Shown here: piece after piece, positions 19,503 to 27,208 of the stretch
Numbering within the stretch: the first letter of the stretch is position 1
Layout: every line of letters starts with the position of its first letter
NCBI RefSeq assembly: GCF_004403305.1
Contig: NZ_SOHE01000016.1
Location: 186,001-250,000 of the forward strand
DNA from: Cryobacterium frigoriphilum
Lineage (GTDB): Bacteria > Actinomycetota > Actinomycetes > Actinomycetales > Microbacteriaceae
Reading direction: 5' to 3'
DNA length: 64,000 bases
Translations under genes and position numbers: made by a program
The notes under the pieces: model-generated
Told to the model about the DNA's origin: nothing
The model's database searches: none
What the model saw: the letters and a program-made list of their open reading frames with translations, nothing else

Positions 19503-20179
19503 GACAGCTCGCTCAGGCGGCCGTCGGTGATGCGCACGCGGCGCTCGGCTCGATCGCTCACGGCCTGGTCGTGCGTGATGACGATGAGGGTGAGGCCGTC
19601 GGCGTGCAGCTCTTCGAAGAGGTCCATGACCTCACCGCCGGTGGTCTCGTCGAGGTTTCCGGTGGGTTCGTCGGCCAGCAGCAGCTCGGGCGAGGCGACG
19701 ACGGCGCGCGCCACGGCGACCCGCTGTCGTTCGCCGCCGGAGAGGGTGCCGGGCCGAAAATCGAGGCGATGCCCCAGGCCAACCCGGTCGAGGGCGGTGC
19801 GGGCGCGGTTGTCGCGTTCGGTGCGCGGCACACCGCTGTAGAGGGTGGCGAGCAGCACATTGTCGAGCACGGTGCGGTGCGGCAGCAGATGGAAGGCCTG
19901 AAAGACGAAGCCGATGGTGCCGCCGCGCACGATGGCGCGCTGCTTCTCGTCGAGCAGGCTCGTGTCGCGGCCGTCGAGGTGGTACTCGCCGACGCTCGGC
20001 CGGTCGAGCAGACCGAGGAGGTTGAGCATGGTCGACTTGCCCGAACCGCTCGGGCCCACGATCGACAGGTAGTCGCCGCGCTCCACCCGCAGGTTGACCG
20101 ATTTCAGGGCCTGAACCTCGGGCGGGCCGGGAAAGGACCGCGTGACGTTGACCAGTTCGACGACGGGGGCCGCGATCAC
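19499..20179 (-). CDS. MacB/LolD-type ABC transporter ATP-binding protein
   Basis: A 226-aa ATPase with Walker A GPSGSGKS, signature LSGGERQRVAVARA, Walker B LLLADEPTGNLD and an H-loop (VITHD). It powers the adjacent permease. The start is taken as GTG 20179 (IAAPVVELVNVTRSF), seven bases after the adaptor stop; the longer upstream frame overlaps the adaptor gene and lacks family similarity. Confidence 0.9.
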   Translation of the reverse strand: MIAAPVVELVNVTRSFPGPPEVQALKSVNLRVERGDYLSIVGPSGSGKSTMLNLLGLLDRPSVGEYHLDGRDTSLLDEKQRAIVRGGTIGFVFQAFHLLPHRTVLDNVLLATLYSGVPRTERDNRARTALDRVGLGHRLDFRPGTLSGGERQRVAVARAVVASPELLLADEPTGNLDETTGGEVMDLFEELHADGLTLIVITHDQAVSDRAERRVRITDGRLSELS

Positions 20180-20186
20180 CGGCCCA

Positions 20187-21791
20187 TCACCGGCCCACCA
20201 CGACGAGGTCGCCGGCGGCCAGTGAACCGTCGATTGCGGTGATCTCGACGAATCCCTCGGCCGCGAGTCCGGTCGTGACCTCGACCAGCACGGTCTCGGC
20301 GCCGTCGCCCGGGTCGAACTCGACGCGGGATTCACCACCGGGGCCCGCGGTGAGCGCGGCGAGCGGAACGGCGAGCACCTCGCCCTCGGTCGAGCTCACC
20401 GGGATGCGCACCCGCACGTTGCTGCCCTGCACGGCCTGGATCTGCTCGTCGGTGAGCGCATCCGGGGCGAACAGAACGGTGAAGCGGCCGCTCGCTGCTG
20501 CACTACTCGTTGCGGCACCGCTGGCCGGTTCGGCGGGCACTATCGAGGAGATGGTGGCGGTCTGGTCGCCGTCGGGCATGGCGAGAATGGCCGGCGCGCC
20601 GACGCTGAGCAGCGCGGCATCGCTCGCGGTCGCCGATCCCGAGATGACCAGGGTCGCGCCCGAGACCCGCATGACCGGCCCGGTGATGCTCGATCCGCGC
20701 TTCACGCTGATCTCGTCGACGCGCCGCGGGAGGCCGGGCAGGTACAGTACTTCACCGGCCGGCAGGTAGGCGAGCGCGCCGTCGCGGGCGTCGCTCAGGG
20801 CGTCTGCGGCGCGGGTCAGCTCGGCCTTGGCGGCGGTGACGGCGGCCTGCTCGGCGCTCGCGTCGCGCGGGGCCAGGGCCTGGTCTCGGCGCGCGACGGC
20901 CAGGGTGACGGCCTCGCCGGCATCCGCTATCTCATTGGGCGTACCGCCAGCCCGGGCGGAAGCGAGTGCCCGCTCGGCGCTGCGCACGAGGTTGCCCTGC
21001 TCGAGTACGTCGACGTTCGACGCGGCGCCCTGCACGATGGTGAGGGCTCCGGCGGCGTTGTCAACGGATGCCTGCGCACTCGTGACGCCGGCCTCGGCGC
21101 TGCTCACCGCGCTCGCCACCTCGGTGCCGCCGGTGGGTGCCGGGTAGCCGACCCTGGCGTAGAGCGCGGTGACCGCGCTCGCGGTCTGGGCGTCGAACAC
21201 GTCGGAGTCGAGAGAGCCGGCATCGATCCCGGCCGCGCTGAGGCCCTGCTTGAACTGCAGCACATCGGGGCCGGAGACACCGACCCGCAGGGTGCGGTAG
21301 ACCGGCAGATCCCCGGGCAGCACGATCACCGGGCGCCCGGCGACCTCGAGCGCGATCGAGGCGGTGTCGAAGATGGCGGCGACCTCGGGAACCTGCCCGG
21401 TGACGATAGGCGGGCCGGCGAGCTCGCCGGTTTCGATCGACACCTCCACCGAGTCGGCGTAGGTCGCATCACCGCGCATGGTCACGTCGTTGGCGAGCCT
21501 GCGGTTTTCGATGGGAACGGTGATGAGGCCGGCGGCGGGGGCCTCGGCATTCGCTGCGGCCTGCCCGGGCGAGACGATCAGCTGGCCGAGCCCGAGACCG
21601 GCCACGAGCGCGACGATGGCGACGGTGGCCATGACCCAGATCACCCGGTTGCCGGCGAACAGACGGCGCCAGCCCTGGCTGCCGGACCGCGCGGACTCGC
21701 CGGCCTGGTCAGCGGCCTCGGCGCCGGCGGCCTCACTGGCCTCGTCGGTGGCTGGCTCTGCGGCTGTGCGTCGACCGAGCAGGCGTGACAC
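20187..21791 (-). CDS. HlyD/MacA-like periplasmic adaptor with a peptidoglycan-binding domain
   Basis: A 534-aa membrane-fusion-type protein. It has one N-terminal membrane helix (VIWVMATVAIVALVAGLGLGQLIV, ~50-73), a PG_binding_1-like segment (VLQFKQGLSAAGIDAGSLDSDVFDAQTASAVTALY), a coiled-coil-prone Ala/Gln-rich stretch (~250-330) and beta-barrel/lipoyl-like parts at the end. In monoderm MacAB-like systems the adaptor couples the exporter to the cell wall. The GTG start directly follows the lipoprotein stop (TAG-GTG), indicating tight coupling. Confidence 0.82.
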   Translation of the reverse strand: MSRLLGRRTAAEPATDEASEAAGAEAADQAGESARSGSQGWRRLFAGNRVIWVMATVAIVALVAGLGLGQLIVSPGQAAANAEAPAAGLITVPIENRRLANDVTMRGDATYADSVEVSIETGELAGPPIVTGQVPEVAAIFDTASIALEVAGRPVIVLPGDLPVYRTLRVGVSGPDVLQFKQGLSAAGIDAGSLDSDVFDAQTASAVTALYARVGYPAPTGGTEVASAVSSAEAGVTSAQASVDNAAGALTIVQGAASNVDVLEQGNLVRSAERALASARAGGTPNEIADAGEAVTLAVARRDQALAPRDASAEQAAVTAAKAELTRAADALSDARDGALAYLPAGEVLYLPGLPRRVDEISVKRGSSITGPVMRVSGATLVISGSATASDAALLSVGAPAILAMPDGDQTATISSIVPAEPASGAATSSAAASGRFTVLFAPDALTDEQIQAVQGSNVRVRIPVSSTEGEVLAVPLAALTAGPGGESRVEFDPGDGAETVLVEVTTGLAAEGFVEITAIDGSLAAGDLVVVGR

Positions 21792-22751
21792 CTAGTTGCC
21801 TTGCTCGTAGTCCGCGATGAGCGCGTCGAGCTCGGCCTTGTGATCGGTGATGAACTGCTCTTCGAGTTCGAACTGCACCTGCAGCGATGCGTCGGTGTAG
21901 TCGATCTCTTCGGCGCAGGTGTAGTCGACCATGGCGAGGGCGAGCTCCTTCTCGCGCATGTCGGCGAGGGTCTGCTCGTCGGGACCGGTCTCGGTGTTTT
22001 CCTCATAGAGCGCGTTGGAGTCGTTCATGATCGATTCCTGGGCATCTGCCTTCTTGGTGAAGGTCGCGTAGCCGGCATCCGCCATGCAGGCGGCCCACTC
22101 GGCGTCGAGGGCGACGAGCGTCGGAGAGGCCTGCGCTTCTTCGTACATGGCGGTCATGGCGGTGAAGAGGGCCTCGTGCTCGTCTTCTGACGGCTGGTCG
22201 CCCGTGACTTGCTGACCGGCGAAACCCTGGCAGCCGGATGTCTCCCAGTCGTATTCGTAGGAACCGTCTTCGCCCAGCTCGTCCTCGGTCGGCTGAACGC
22301 CGTAGAGCACCTCGTAATAGGCGGCCTGCTCGCTCTGCGAGAGGCTCATCACGTAGTCCTGGTTGGGGTCGACGAACTCCTCTGACTGCTCGGTCTGGGC
22401 GGCGATCTGCTCGGGGGACTGGCTCATGCCGTAGCCGTTCTCGGCCACCCACTTCTCGGTGCCGTATTCCGCACCGGTTTCCGTCATCGTGCCGCTGTAC
22501 GCAGCGCTGTCGACCGGAACGTAGTCGAAACCCTCGTCGGCCATGCAGGTGGCGATGATCTCCTCCTGGTCATTCTGCTGGGCGAGGACCGACTCCTCGT
22601 CGTAGCCTTCGGACATCGCCGACATGTACGTCGACAGCGGGCCCTCGGCCGCGTCCAGCGCGGTGTCGGCCTTCTCGGCGCTGCACCCCGCCAGGGCTAA
22701 CGACAGAAAAACCGTGGTGGCGACGGTCGTGAGCAGTGAGCGATGGCGCAT
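21792..22751 (-). CDS. Lipoprotein, first gene of the MacAB-like operon
   Basis: A 319-aa protein with a signal peptide (RHRSLLTTVATTVFLSLALAGC) and lipobox LAGC. The mature part is strongly acidic with several Cys, Gln/Glu-rich, and contains two loosely similar Cys-Met-Ala-Asp segments (ATCMADEGFDY, AACMADAGYATF), suggesting an internal duplication. I do not recognise a named family. ATG 22751 follows AAGGGGATC. As first gene of the operon it may be a binding or accessory lipoprotein of the exporter. A longer open frame reaching 23693 overlaps the opposite-strand gene and was not accepted. Confidence 0.78.
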   Translation of the reverse strand: MRHRSLLTTVATTVFLSLALAGCSAEKADTALDAAEGPLSTYMSAMSEGYDEESVLAQQNDQEEIIATCMADEGFDYVPVDSAAYSGTMTETGAEYGTEKWVAENGYGMSQSPEQIAAQTEQSEEFVDPNQDYVMSLSQSEQAAYYEVLYGVQPTEDELGEDGSYEYDWETSGCQGFAGQQVTGDQPSEDEHEALFTAMTAMYEEAQASPTLVALDAEWAACMADAGYATFTKKADAQESIMNDSNALYEENTETGPDEQTLADMREKELALAMVDYTCAEEIDYTDASLQVQFELEEQFITDHKAELDALIADYEQGN

Positions 22752-22934
22752 GAAGATCCCCTTTGAATGTGCAGTACTACAGTAACCATACCGGATAGCC
22801 CGTTTGTCCCTCTTTCGGGGGACTGACCACCGAGGCTGCGGGTAGACTCGTCGTCTAGTACGCGCAGGAGCGGAGCGTGGTTGCCGCCCCATGTCTCGAT
22901 CAGCCGCCACCGACGAGCCCCAGGAGTCGCCAGC

Positions 22935-23609
22935 ATGGATACCCTTCCCGCACACCTGCACGACACATACATCGCCCGCTACGCTCCGGGACTTGCCGCG
23001 AAGTATCGTCGCAACCACTTCATCCTGGCGGGGGCAATGATCGCGGTGCTGCTCGCCGGTCTCGTATTCACGATCCTCGGCGAAGTGGGTACCGGGATCT
23101 ATGTCACCATCGGGGTCATGATGGTCGCTTTTCCGAGCCTGCTCTTGATCTCGGGGCGCGAGCTGGAAACCCGCTGGAGTTCGGATGACCGGCTCGCCAT
23201 CGCGATCGGTGAGGCCGGGGTCGTGCTTCCCTGCCTCGGGCTGATCGGCTGGAGCGAACTGACGTCTATCGTGGTCTACGACAATTCCCTGGCCTACCGG
23301 AAGCGTTCCCTGGGAGCCACGACAACGAAGATGATGGGCCTGGACATGCCGATGTATGTCGACTTTCACGTCGCCGATTCGGAGGCCCTGCTGGTGCGCG
23401 AAGCCAATCCGGGTGCGTCGAACCCGCGGGGACTGCGCCGAGTGGCGGACAGGAACCTGAAGTTCACCGGCTTCAAGGGTGTGCAGGGCGAGGGCATGCT
23501 GGATCCCACCTTCCAGAGCGCCGTTCGCGTTCTTGTGGCCGAGGCCGAGAGCCGTGGCATTCCGGTGGAGATTCGGGTTCCGGCGAACGTGGACACCTAT
23601 CGGCGGTAG
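22935..23609 (+). CDS. Two-helix membrane protein of unknown function
   Basis: A 224-aa protein with two adjacent membrane helices near residues 30-75 (FILAGAMIAVLLAGLVFTIL and YVTIGVMMVAFPSLLLI) and a cytosolic C-terminal part rich in beta strands that looks PH-like (WSELTSIVVYDNSLAYRKR). Its layout resembles the 63103-63663 gene, but sequence similarity is low. ATG 22935 follows AGGAG; the longer upstream start lacks a ribosome site. A 24-bp-stem hairpin follows the stop. No function can be given. Confidence 0.7.
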   Translation: MDTLPAHLHDTYIARYAPGLAAKYRRNHFILAGAMIAVLLAGLVFTILGEVGTGIYVTIGVMMVAFPSLLLISGRELETRWSSDDRLAIAIGEAGVVLPCLGLIGWSELTSIVVYDNSLAYRKRSLGATTTKMMGLDMPMYVDFHVADSEALLVREANPGASNPRGLRRVADRNLKFTGFKGVQGEGMLDPTFQSAVRVLVAEAESRGIPVEIRVPANVDTYRR

Positions 23610-23622
23610 ACGCGGTAGGCCT

Positions 23623-23672
23623 GCGGATGCCTCGGTGGCGGATGCCGCGGCATCCGCCACCGAGGCATCCGC
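23623..23672 (+). terminator. Near-perfect 50-bp palindrome after the membrane protein gene
   Basis: Two 24-nt arms (23623-23646 and 23649-23672) are exact inverse complements around a 2-bp centre, starting 14 bases after the stop at 23609. The arms are built from the words GCGGATGCC and GGCATCCGC. Probably a terminator; no T-run follows. Confidence 0.65.
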
Positions 23673-23685
23673 CCGCTTCCAGCCC

Positions 23686-23772
23686 CGTACCATTCGACGG
23701 AGTTAGCGCCCGAACACCGGGATTCCCGGCCCACACCCGTCGATAAGGAGCTCAACACCGTCGAATGGTACG
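23686..23772 (+). repeat. 87-bp inverted-repeat element, copy 1
   Basis: The left end CGTACCATTCGACGGAGTT (23686-23704) and the inverse complement of the right end (23754-23772) differ at one of 19 positions. The 49-bp core is unlike the cores of the other copies. See copies at 29724, 54304 and 60075. Confidence 0.85.
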
Positions 23773-23800
23773 CGGGCCGGGCGGTGCACGCGGCCGAATG

Positions 23801-23854
23801 GACACTTAAGTGCCCATTCGGACACTTAAGTGCCAGACCTGTCACTAAAGTGGG
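23801..23854 (+). promoter_or_regulatory. Three-palindrome operator array upstream of the MNT/HEPN pair
   Basis: GACACTTAAGTGCC occurs at 23801-23814 and 23821-23834, and a degenerate copy, GTCACTAAAGTGGG, at 23841-23854. Each contains the palindrome CACTTAAGTG or CACTAAAGTG, and the three are spaced exactly 20 bp apart. The first gene downstream begins at 23905 and encodes a winged-helix protein, so autoregulation is likely. Confidence 0.75.
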
Positions 23855-23904
23855 AGTAGACGACGTGTGCCCTATGTGGCTGAGTGTCCGGAGGAGGAAC
23901 GGAA

Positions 23905-24552
23905 ATGAACCTCAGCGAGCCGTTGAGCGCCATAGTTTCAGGACTTGATGCTCCTGTCTTGCGTGTGCTGAGTCGAACGACACAGCCGCTGTCCGGGTCG
24001 CGTATTGCGGCACTGGCCGAAAAATCTGTCGCGGGTGTCAGAAAGTGTCTGGGGCGTCTTGTGGAGCAAGGGACCGTCATTGTGCATCAGGCGGGTCCGT
24101 CCCTGATGTACGTAGCCAATCGTGAGCACCTCGCTTGGGCTGGCATCCAGGCCGCCGTCGACGTGGCGGACGCGCTACTCAGAGAGCTCGAAGGCCGGAT
24201 CGTTCAGGAGTTAGAGATTTACGTTGGCCGAGAGATCGGAGATCGGTGCACTCTTGCCGTATTCGGCTCGGTGGCCAGGGGCACGAGCACCCCGCAGAGC
24301 GACCTGGATCTTCTCGTTCTCTGTCCGGACGAAATCGATACTGAGCAGGTCGATCGGTTCGTTGACTCGGTTCAGAACCAAGTCAAGCGCTGGACGGGAA
24401 ATACGTGCAACATTCTGACCGTGAACCAGCGTCGGTTTGCGCAGCTGAAAGCAGGCCACGACCCGCTATGGGAATCGTGGCGAGATGAGGCTCGTACCTT
24501 TCACGGACCGGAGTTGCGGCTCATCTTGTCGGACGCGATAGCGGCCGGGTGA
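23905..24552 (+). CDS. Winged-helix plus MNT nucleotidyltransferase, putative antitoxin
   Basis: A 215-aa protein. Residues ~1-75 form a winged helix (VLRVLSRTTQPLSGSRIAALAEKSVAGVRKCLGRLVEQG). Residues ~100-190 carry the nucleotidyltransferase motif GSX10DXD (GSVARGTSTPQSDLD). It fits the DNA-binding nucleotidyltransferase partner of HEPN proteins in toxin-antitoxin-like pairs. ATG 23905 follows GGAGGAGG; the frame from 23884 is less likely. The HEPN partner begins five bases after its stop. The triple palindrome upstream is a plausible target of its own winged helix. Confidence 0.82.
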   Translation: MNLSEPLSAIVSGLDAPVLRVLSRTTQPLSGSRIAALAEKSVAGVRKCLGRLVEQGTVIVHQAGPSLMYVANREHLAWAGIQAAVDVADALLRELEGRIVQELEIYVGREIGDRCTLAVFGSVARGTSTPQSDLDLLVLCPDEIDTEQVDRFVDSVQNQVKRWTGNTCNILTVNQRRFAQLKAGHDPLWESWRDEARTFHGPELRLILSDAIAAG

Positions 24553-24556
24553 CCCT

Positions 24557-24972
24557 GTGGCCCGAACGAAACGACTGACACCAGCGGATATCCGCCAGCG
24601 CGCGGGTTCTGCTCAGGAACACCTGCAAGTCGCCCTGGAGCGTGAAGAACTCATTCTGGGCACAACGGAACCCTCGGCGGCCGCGCAAGTGTGTGCATCC
24701 AATGCGATATCGGCTGGTATCGCGGCCGCTGATGCTATCTGCGGAGCGGTCCTGGGGAGTGCTCGTCTGATCAGAGCCACTCCCTTGCCGTCGAACTGCT
24801 AGCCACGGTCAGACCGAATGGCCCTGCGTTAGCGAAGCGACTTCAGAAGCTCCTGGTGGACGAAACGCTCCTGCAGTACGGGGGATATTGCACTCCAGAC
24901 GTGGCGAGCAAGATGGTTCATTCTGCCCGCGACTTGGTCGCCGCGATGGAGTCGTTCGGAATCCGTACCTGA
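24557..24972 (+). pseudogene. HEPN-domain partner gene broken by a one-base frameshift
   Basis: From GTG 24557 the protein reads as a HEPN-type partner of MNT proteins (SAQEHLQVALEREELIL, ASNAISAGIAAADAICGAVLG). At the G-run 24754-24757 the family-like sequence continues in the -1 frame (ECSSDQSHSLAVELLATVRP ... ALAKRLQKLLVDE ... MVHSARDLVAAMESFGIRT) to a stop at 24970-24972. One extra G would restore a ~138-aa protein. The unshifted frame ends at 24802 after 81 aa. It could be real inactivation, a phase-variable tract, or a sequencing error. Confidence 0.75.
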
Positions 24973-25028
24973 CCTGTACCGGCATCGCAATGGAAGCCCG
25001 AGCAACGCCGACACGTGATCTCGCGGGG

Positions 25029-25352
25029 CTAGTGGCCGGTGTCGACGAGCTTGAGGCCGACGATGCAGCCGACGAGGCCGAGGATGAGCAGCACCTTGAT
25101 GAGCGAGGCGGGTTCGCCGCCGAAGATCATCGCGTAGAGCACGGTGAGCGAGGCGCCGATGCCGACCCAGACGGCGTAGGCGGTGCCGACGGAGATGTCG
25201 CGCATGGCGAAGGCGAGGCCGGCCATGCTGATGACGAGGGCGACGCCGAAGACGACGGTCGGCCAGAGTTTGCTGAAGCCCTCTGACTTGCCGAGCGCGG
25301 TCGCCCAGACGGCTTCGAGAATGCCGGAGGCGATGAGGATGATCCAGGACAT
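25029..25352 (-). CDS. gdx: Guanidinium exporter, SMR family (Gdx/SugE)
   Basis: A 107-aa four-helix small multidrug resistance protein of the SugE/Gdx branch (SWIILIASGILEAVWATALGKSEGF, with the membrane Glu in ASGILEAVWA, then GTAYAVWVGIGA). Gdx proteins export guanidinium in exchange for protons as dual-topology dimers. A guanidine-III riboswitch lies directly upstream, which supports this specificity over general drug efflux. ATG 25352 is chosen because GGAG (25360-25363) sits between it and the riboswitch. Confidence 0.9.
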   Translation of the reverse strand: MSWIILIASGILEAVWATALGKSEGFSKLWPTVVFGVALVISMAGLAFAMRDISVGTAYAVWVGIGASLTVLYAMIFGGEPASLIKVLLILGLVGCIVGLKLVDTGH

Positions 25353-25365
25353 GGTGTGCTCCACT

Positions 25366-25406
25366 GGCCAGTCTTGTCGCGTGCCGGGTACTGGTCCCTC
25401 GTCCGG
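25366..25406 (-). ncRNA. Guanidine-III riboswitch
   Basis: The minus strand reads CCGGACGAGG, seven bases, ACCCGG, six bases, then ACAAGACTGGCC. These match the conserved blocks of the guanidine-III (mini-ykkC type III) aptamer in order and spacing. CCAGT pairs with ACTGG, and CCGG/CCGG can form the pseudoknot. The 3' end is two bases from the GGAG ribosome site of the exporter gene, so control at translation is likely. The match is to remembered family blocks, not a database search. Confidence 0.85.
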
Positions 25407-25466
25407 AGCCGCATCGCGCGGCTTGGGGTCAGCCTACCGGGGGAGTGTGTGCACAGGCTGGGCAAG

Positions 25467-26273
25467 TCAGGGCTGCAGGTAGGCCAGTTGGGCGCGCACG
25501 GAGGCCTCGGCGGCGAAGCGCACCGTGGCATCCGTTTCGGCGTAGACCAGATCGGTGACCTGCGCGAGCGTCGCGTGCGGCCCGATCTGGGCGAGGGCCA
25601 GGCGCACCTGCTCGAGGCGGTCATAGCGGTGCGCGAGGTAGGCGGCGCAGATGACTGCGAGGTCGGGCAGCACCGGGCCGTGGGCGGGCAGCACGGTCGC
25701 CGAGCCGAGCGCGCGCAGGGTCTCGAGCGAGGCGAGGTACTCGCGCAGGGTGCTGTCGGGATGGCCGACGACGGTCGTGCCGCGGCCGAGAACGGTGTCG
25801 CCGGTCAGTACGGAACCGTGCGGGCCGTCGCCCGGCAGGTACAAGCACACGGAGTCGGCGGTGTGCCCCGGTGTCGCGAGAACCCGGATGCTCACCCCGG
25901 CCGCCTCGATCAGCTCGCCCGGCACGAGGGGGTCGCCGCCGATGCAGTAGGCCGGATCGAGGGCCCGAACGGGCGCGCCGGTCAGCTCGGCGAAGCGCGC
26001 GCTCGCCGCCGTGTGGTCGGCGTGGTGGTGGGTGATGAGCACGAGGGCGACCGGTGCGGCGGCAGCGAGCCGGTGCAGGTGGGCCTCCACGAGAGGGCCA
26101 GGGTCGACGACGACGCACTGCTGCGCGCCGGGCGCCGCGATCAGATACGAATTGGTGCCGTCGAGGGTCATCGGCCCCGGGTTCGGGGCGAGCAGCCGGC
26201 GGGTGAGCGCGCTGGTCTGCTCCAAAACGGCAATCGGGCGGTCGGGGTGCGGGCGGATGCCGTCGGCGAGCAT
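25467..26273 (-). CDS. MBL-fold metallo-hydrolase
   Basis: A 268-aa metallo-beta-lactamase-fold hydrolase with the zinc motif THHHADHT, a metal Asp in LTGDTVLGRG, and PGHTADSV and PAHGP further on. It resembles the LACTB2/ribonuclease-like glyoxalase II group, so an esterase, thioesterase or nuclease role is possible. ATG 26273 is used; the frame extends upstream but that part is the antisense of the NUDIX gene. TAGGCT lies seven bases before the ATG, so a leaderless message is plausible. It is divergent from the NUDIX gene. Confidence 0.85.
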   Translation of the reverse strand: MLADGIRPHPDRPIAVLEQTSALTRRLLAPNPGPMTLDGTNSYLIAAPGAQQCVVVDPGPLVEAHLHRLAAAAPVALVLITHHHADHTAASARFAELTGAPVRALDPAYCIGGDPLVPGELIEAAGVSIRVLATPGHTADSVCLYLPGDGPHGSVLTGDTVLGRGTTVVGHPDSTLREYLASLETLRALGSATVLPAHGPVLPDLAVICAAYLAHRYDRLEQVRLALAQIGPHATLAQVTDLVYAETDATVRFAAEASVRAQLAYLQP

Positions 26274-26367
26274 GTCCTGCAGCCTACCGGCACCGGGCGG
26301 ATGCGCGTGAGGGAGGGTTAGAGTGAAACACCGTGCAGCGCGATGCGCGCTGAGGCTGGAGATTGCA

Positions 26368-27132
26368 ATGGTGCGAGATACAGGTGTGAGCCCGGGTGCG
26401 GCGACATCGACGACGGATGCCGCGGATGCGGCGGAGGCGGCGGTGCCGACCCCGATCACGGGCGTCGCGGCGACCGTGGTGGTGCTGCGCGACGGGCCGG
26501 CCGGCCCCGAAGTGCTGCTGCTGGAGCGGCCGCGACACCGGGGGTCTTTTGCCGGCGCGTGGGTGTTTCCCGGCGGCTCGGTGGATCCGGAAGACAGGGT
26601 GGGCGACGACGCGGGCAGCGGCGAGGAGCCGGGCGTGCGTCGGGCCGCGGTGCGCGAGGTGCGCGAAGAGGCCGGGCTTGAGCTGCCGCCGGATTCACTC
26701 GTGGCGCTCAGCTGCTGGGTACCGCCCGAGGGTATCCCGAAGCGCCTGCGTACCTGGTTCTTTCTTGCCCCCGACCCCGGCGGGCCGCTCATCCTCGCGC
26801 CGGAGGAGTGTGTGGACTCGGCCTGGCTGCGGCCGCTGGATGCGCTCGACCGGCACGCATCCGGTGAGCTGCGCCTCGTGCCGCCGACCTGGGTGACCCT
26901 GACCGGGCTGGCCGGGCGGGCATCCGTCGCCGAGATTCTGGCCGGCGCGCGCGAGCCCGAGCAGTATGCGACACGGGCGGGCACGACCGTGACCGGCACC
27001 ACCTTCTTCTGGGCGGGGGACGTGGCCGCGGCCGACGATGCGCTCGCCGAAGCGGATGGCGGCCGTCACCGCCTCGAGGTCGGCGCGCTGCCGTGGGTGT
27101 ACCAGCGTTCGGGTGTCGGAGGTGCGCGATAG
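26368..27132 (+). CDS. NUDIX hydrolase
   Basis: A 254-aa protein with a full Nudix box split by an insert: GGSVDPEDR ... GVRRAAVREVREEAGLEL. The family hydrolyses nucleoside diphosphates linked to another group; the substrate is not predictable here. The N-terminus is Ala/Thr-rich. ATG 26368 is chosen for the GGAG upstream; GTG 26323 is in frame but overlaps the promoter-like TAGAGT (26319-26324). Confidence 0.83.
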   Translation: MVRDTGVSPGAATSTTDAADAAEAAVPTPITGVAATVVVLRDGPAGPEVLLLERPRHRGSFAGAWVFPGGSVDPEDRVGDDAGSGEEPGVRRAAVREVREEAGLELPPDSLVALSCWVPPEGIPKRLRTWFFLAPDPGGPLILAPEECVDSAWLRPLDALDRHASGELRLVPPTWVTLTGLAGRASVAEILAGAREPEQYATRAGTTVTGTTFFWAGDVAAADDALAEADGGRHRLEVGALPWVYQRSGVGGAR

Positions 27133-27208
27133 GGTGAGCGAGCGCACGGGTCGTTCGGCCGTGCGGGCGCCCCAGACCAGCAGGGCCTGAGCGAACCATC
27201 GGAGGCAC

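Noticed and set aside
17877..19841. 654-aa plus-strand frame opposite the ABC permease
   Set aside because: Arg/Asp-rich shadow of well-supported ABC genes.
22752..23693. Upstream extension of the 319-aa lipoprotein
   Set aside because: The signal peptide and lipobox start at 22751, and the extension is antisense to the 22935 gene.
23686..23772. 87-bp element as an insertion sequence or attachment site
   Set aside because: No transposase or integrase gene, no target duplication, and copies sit in unrelated intergenic sites.
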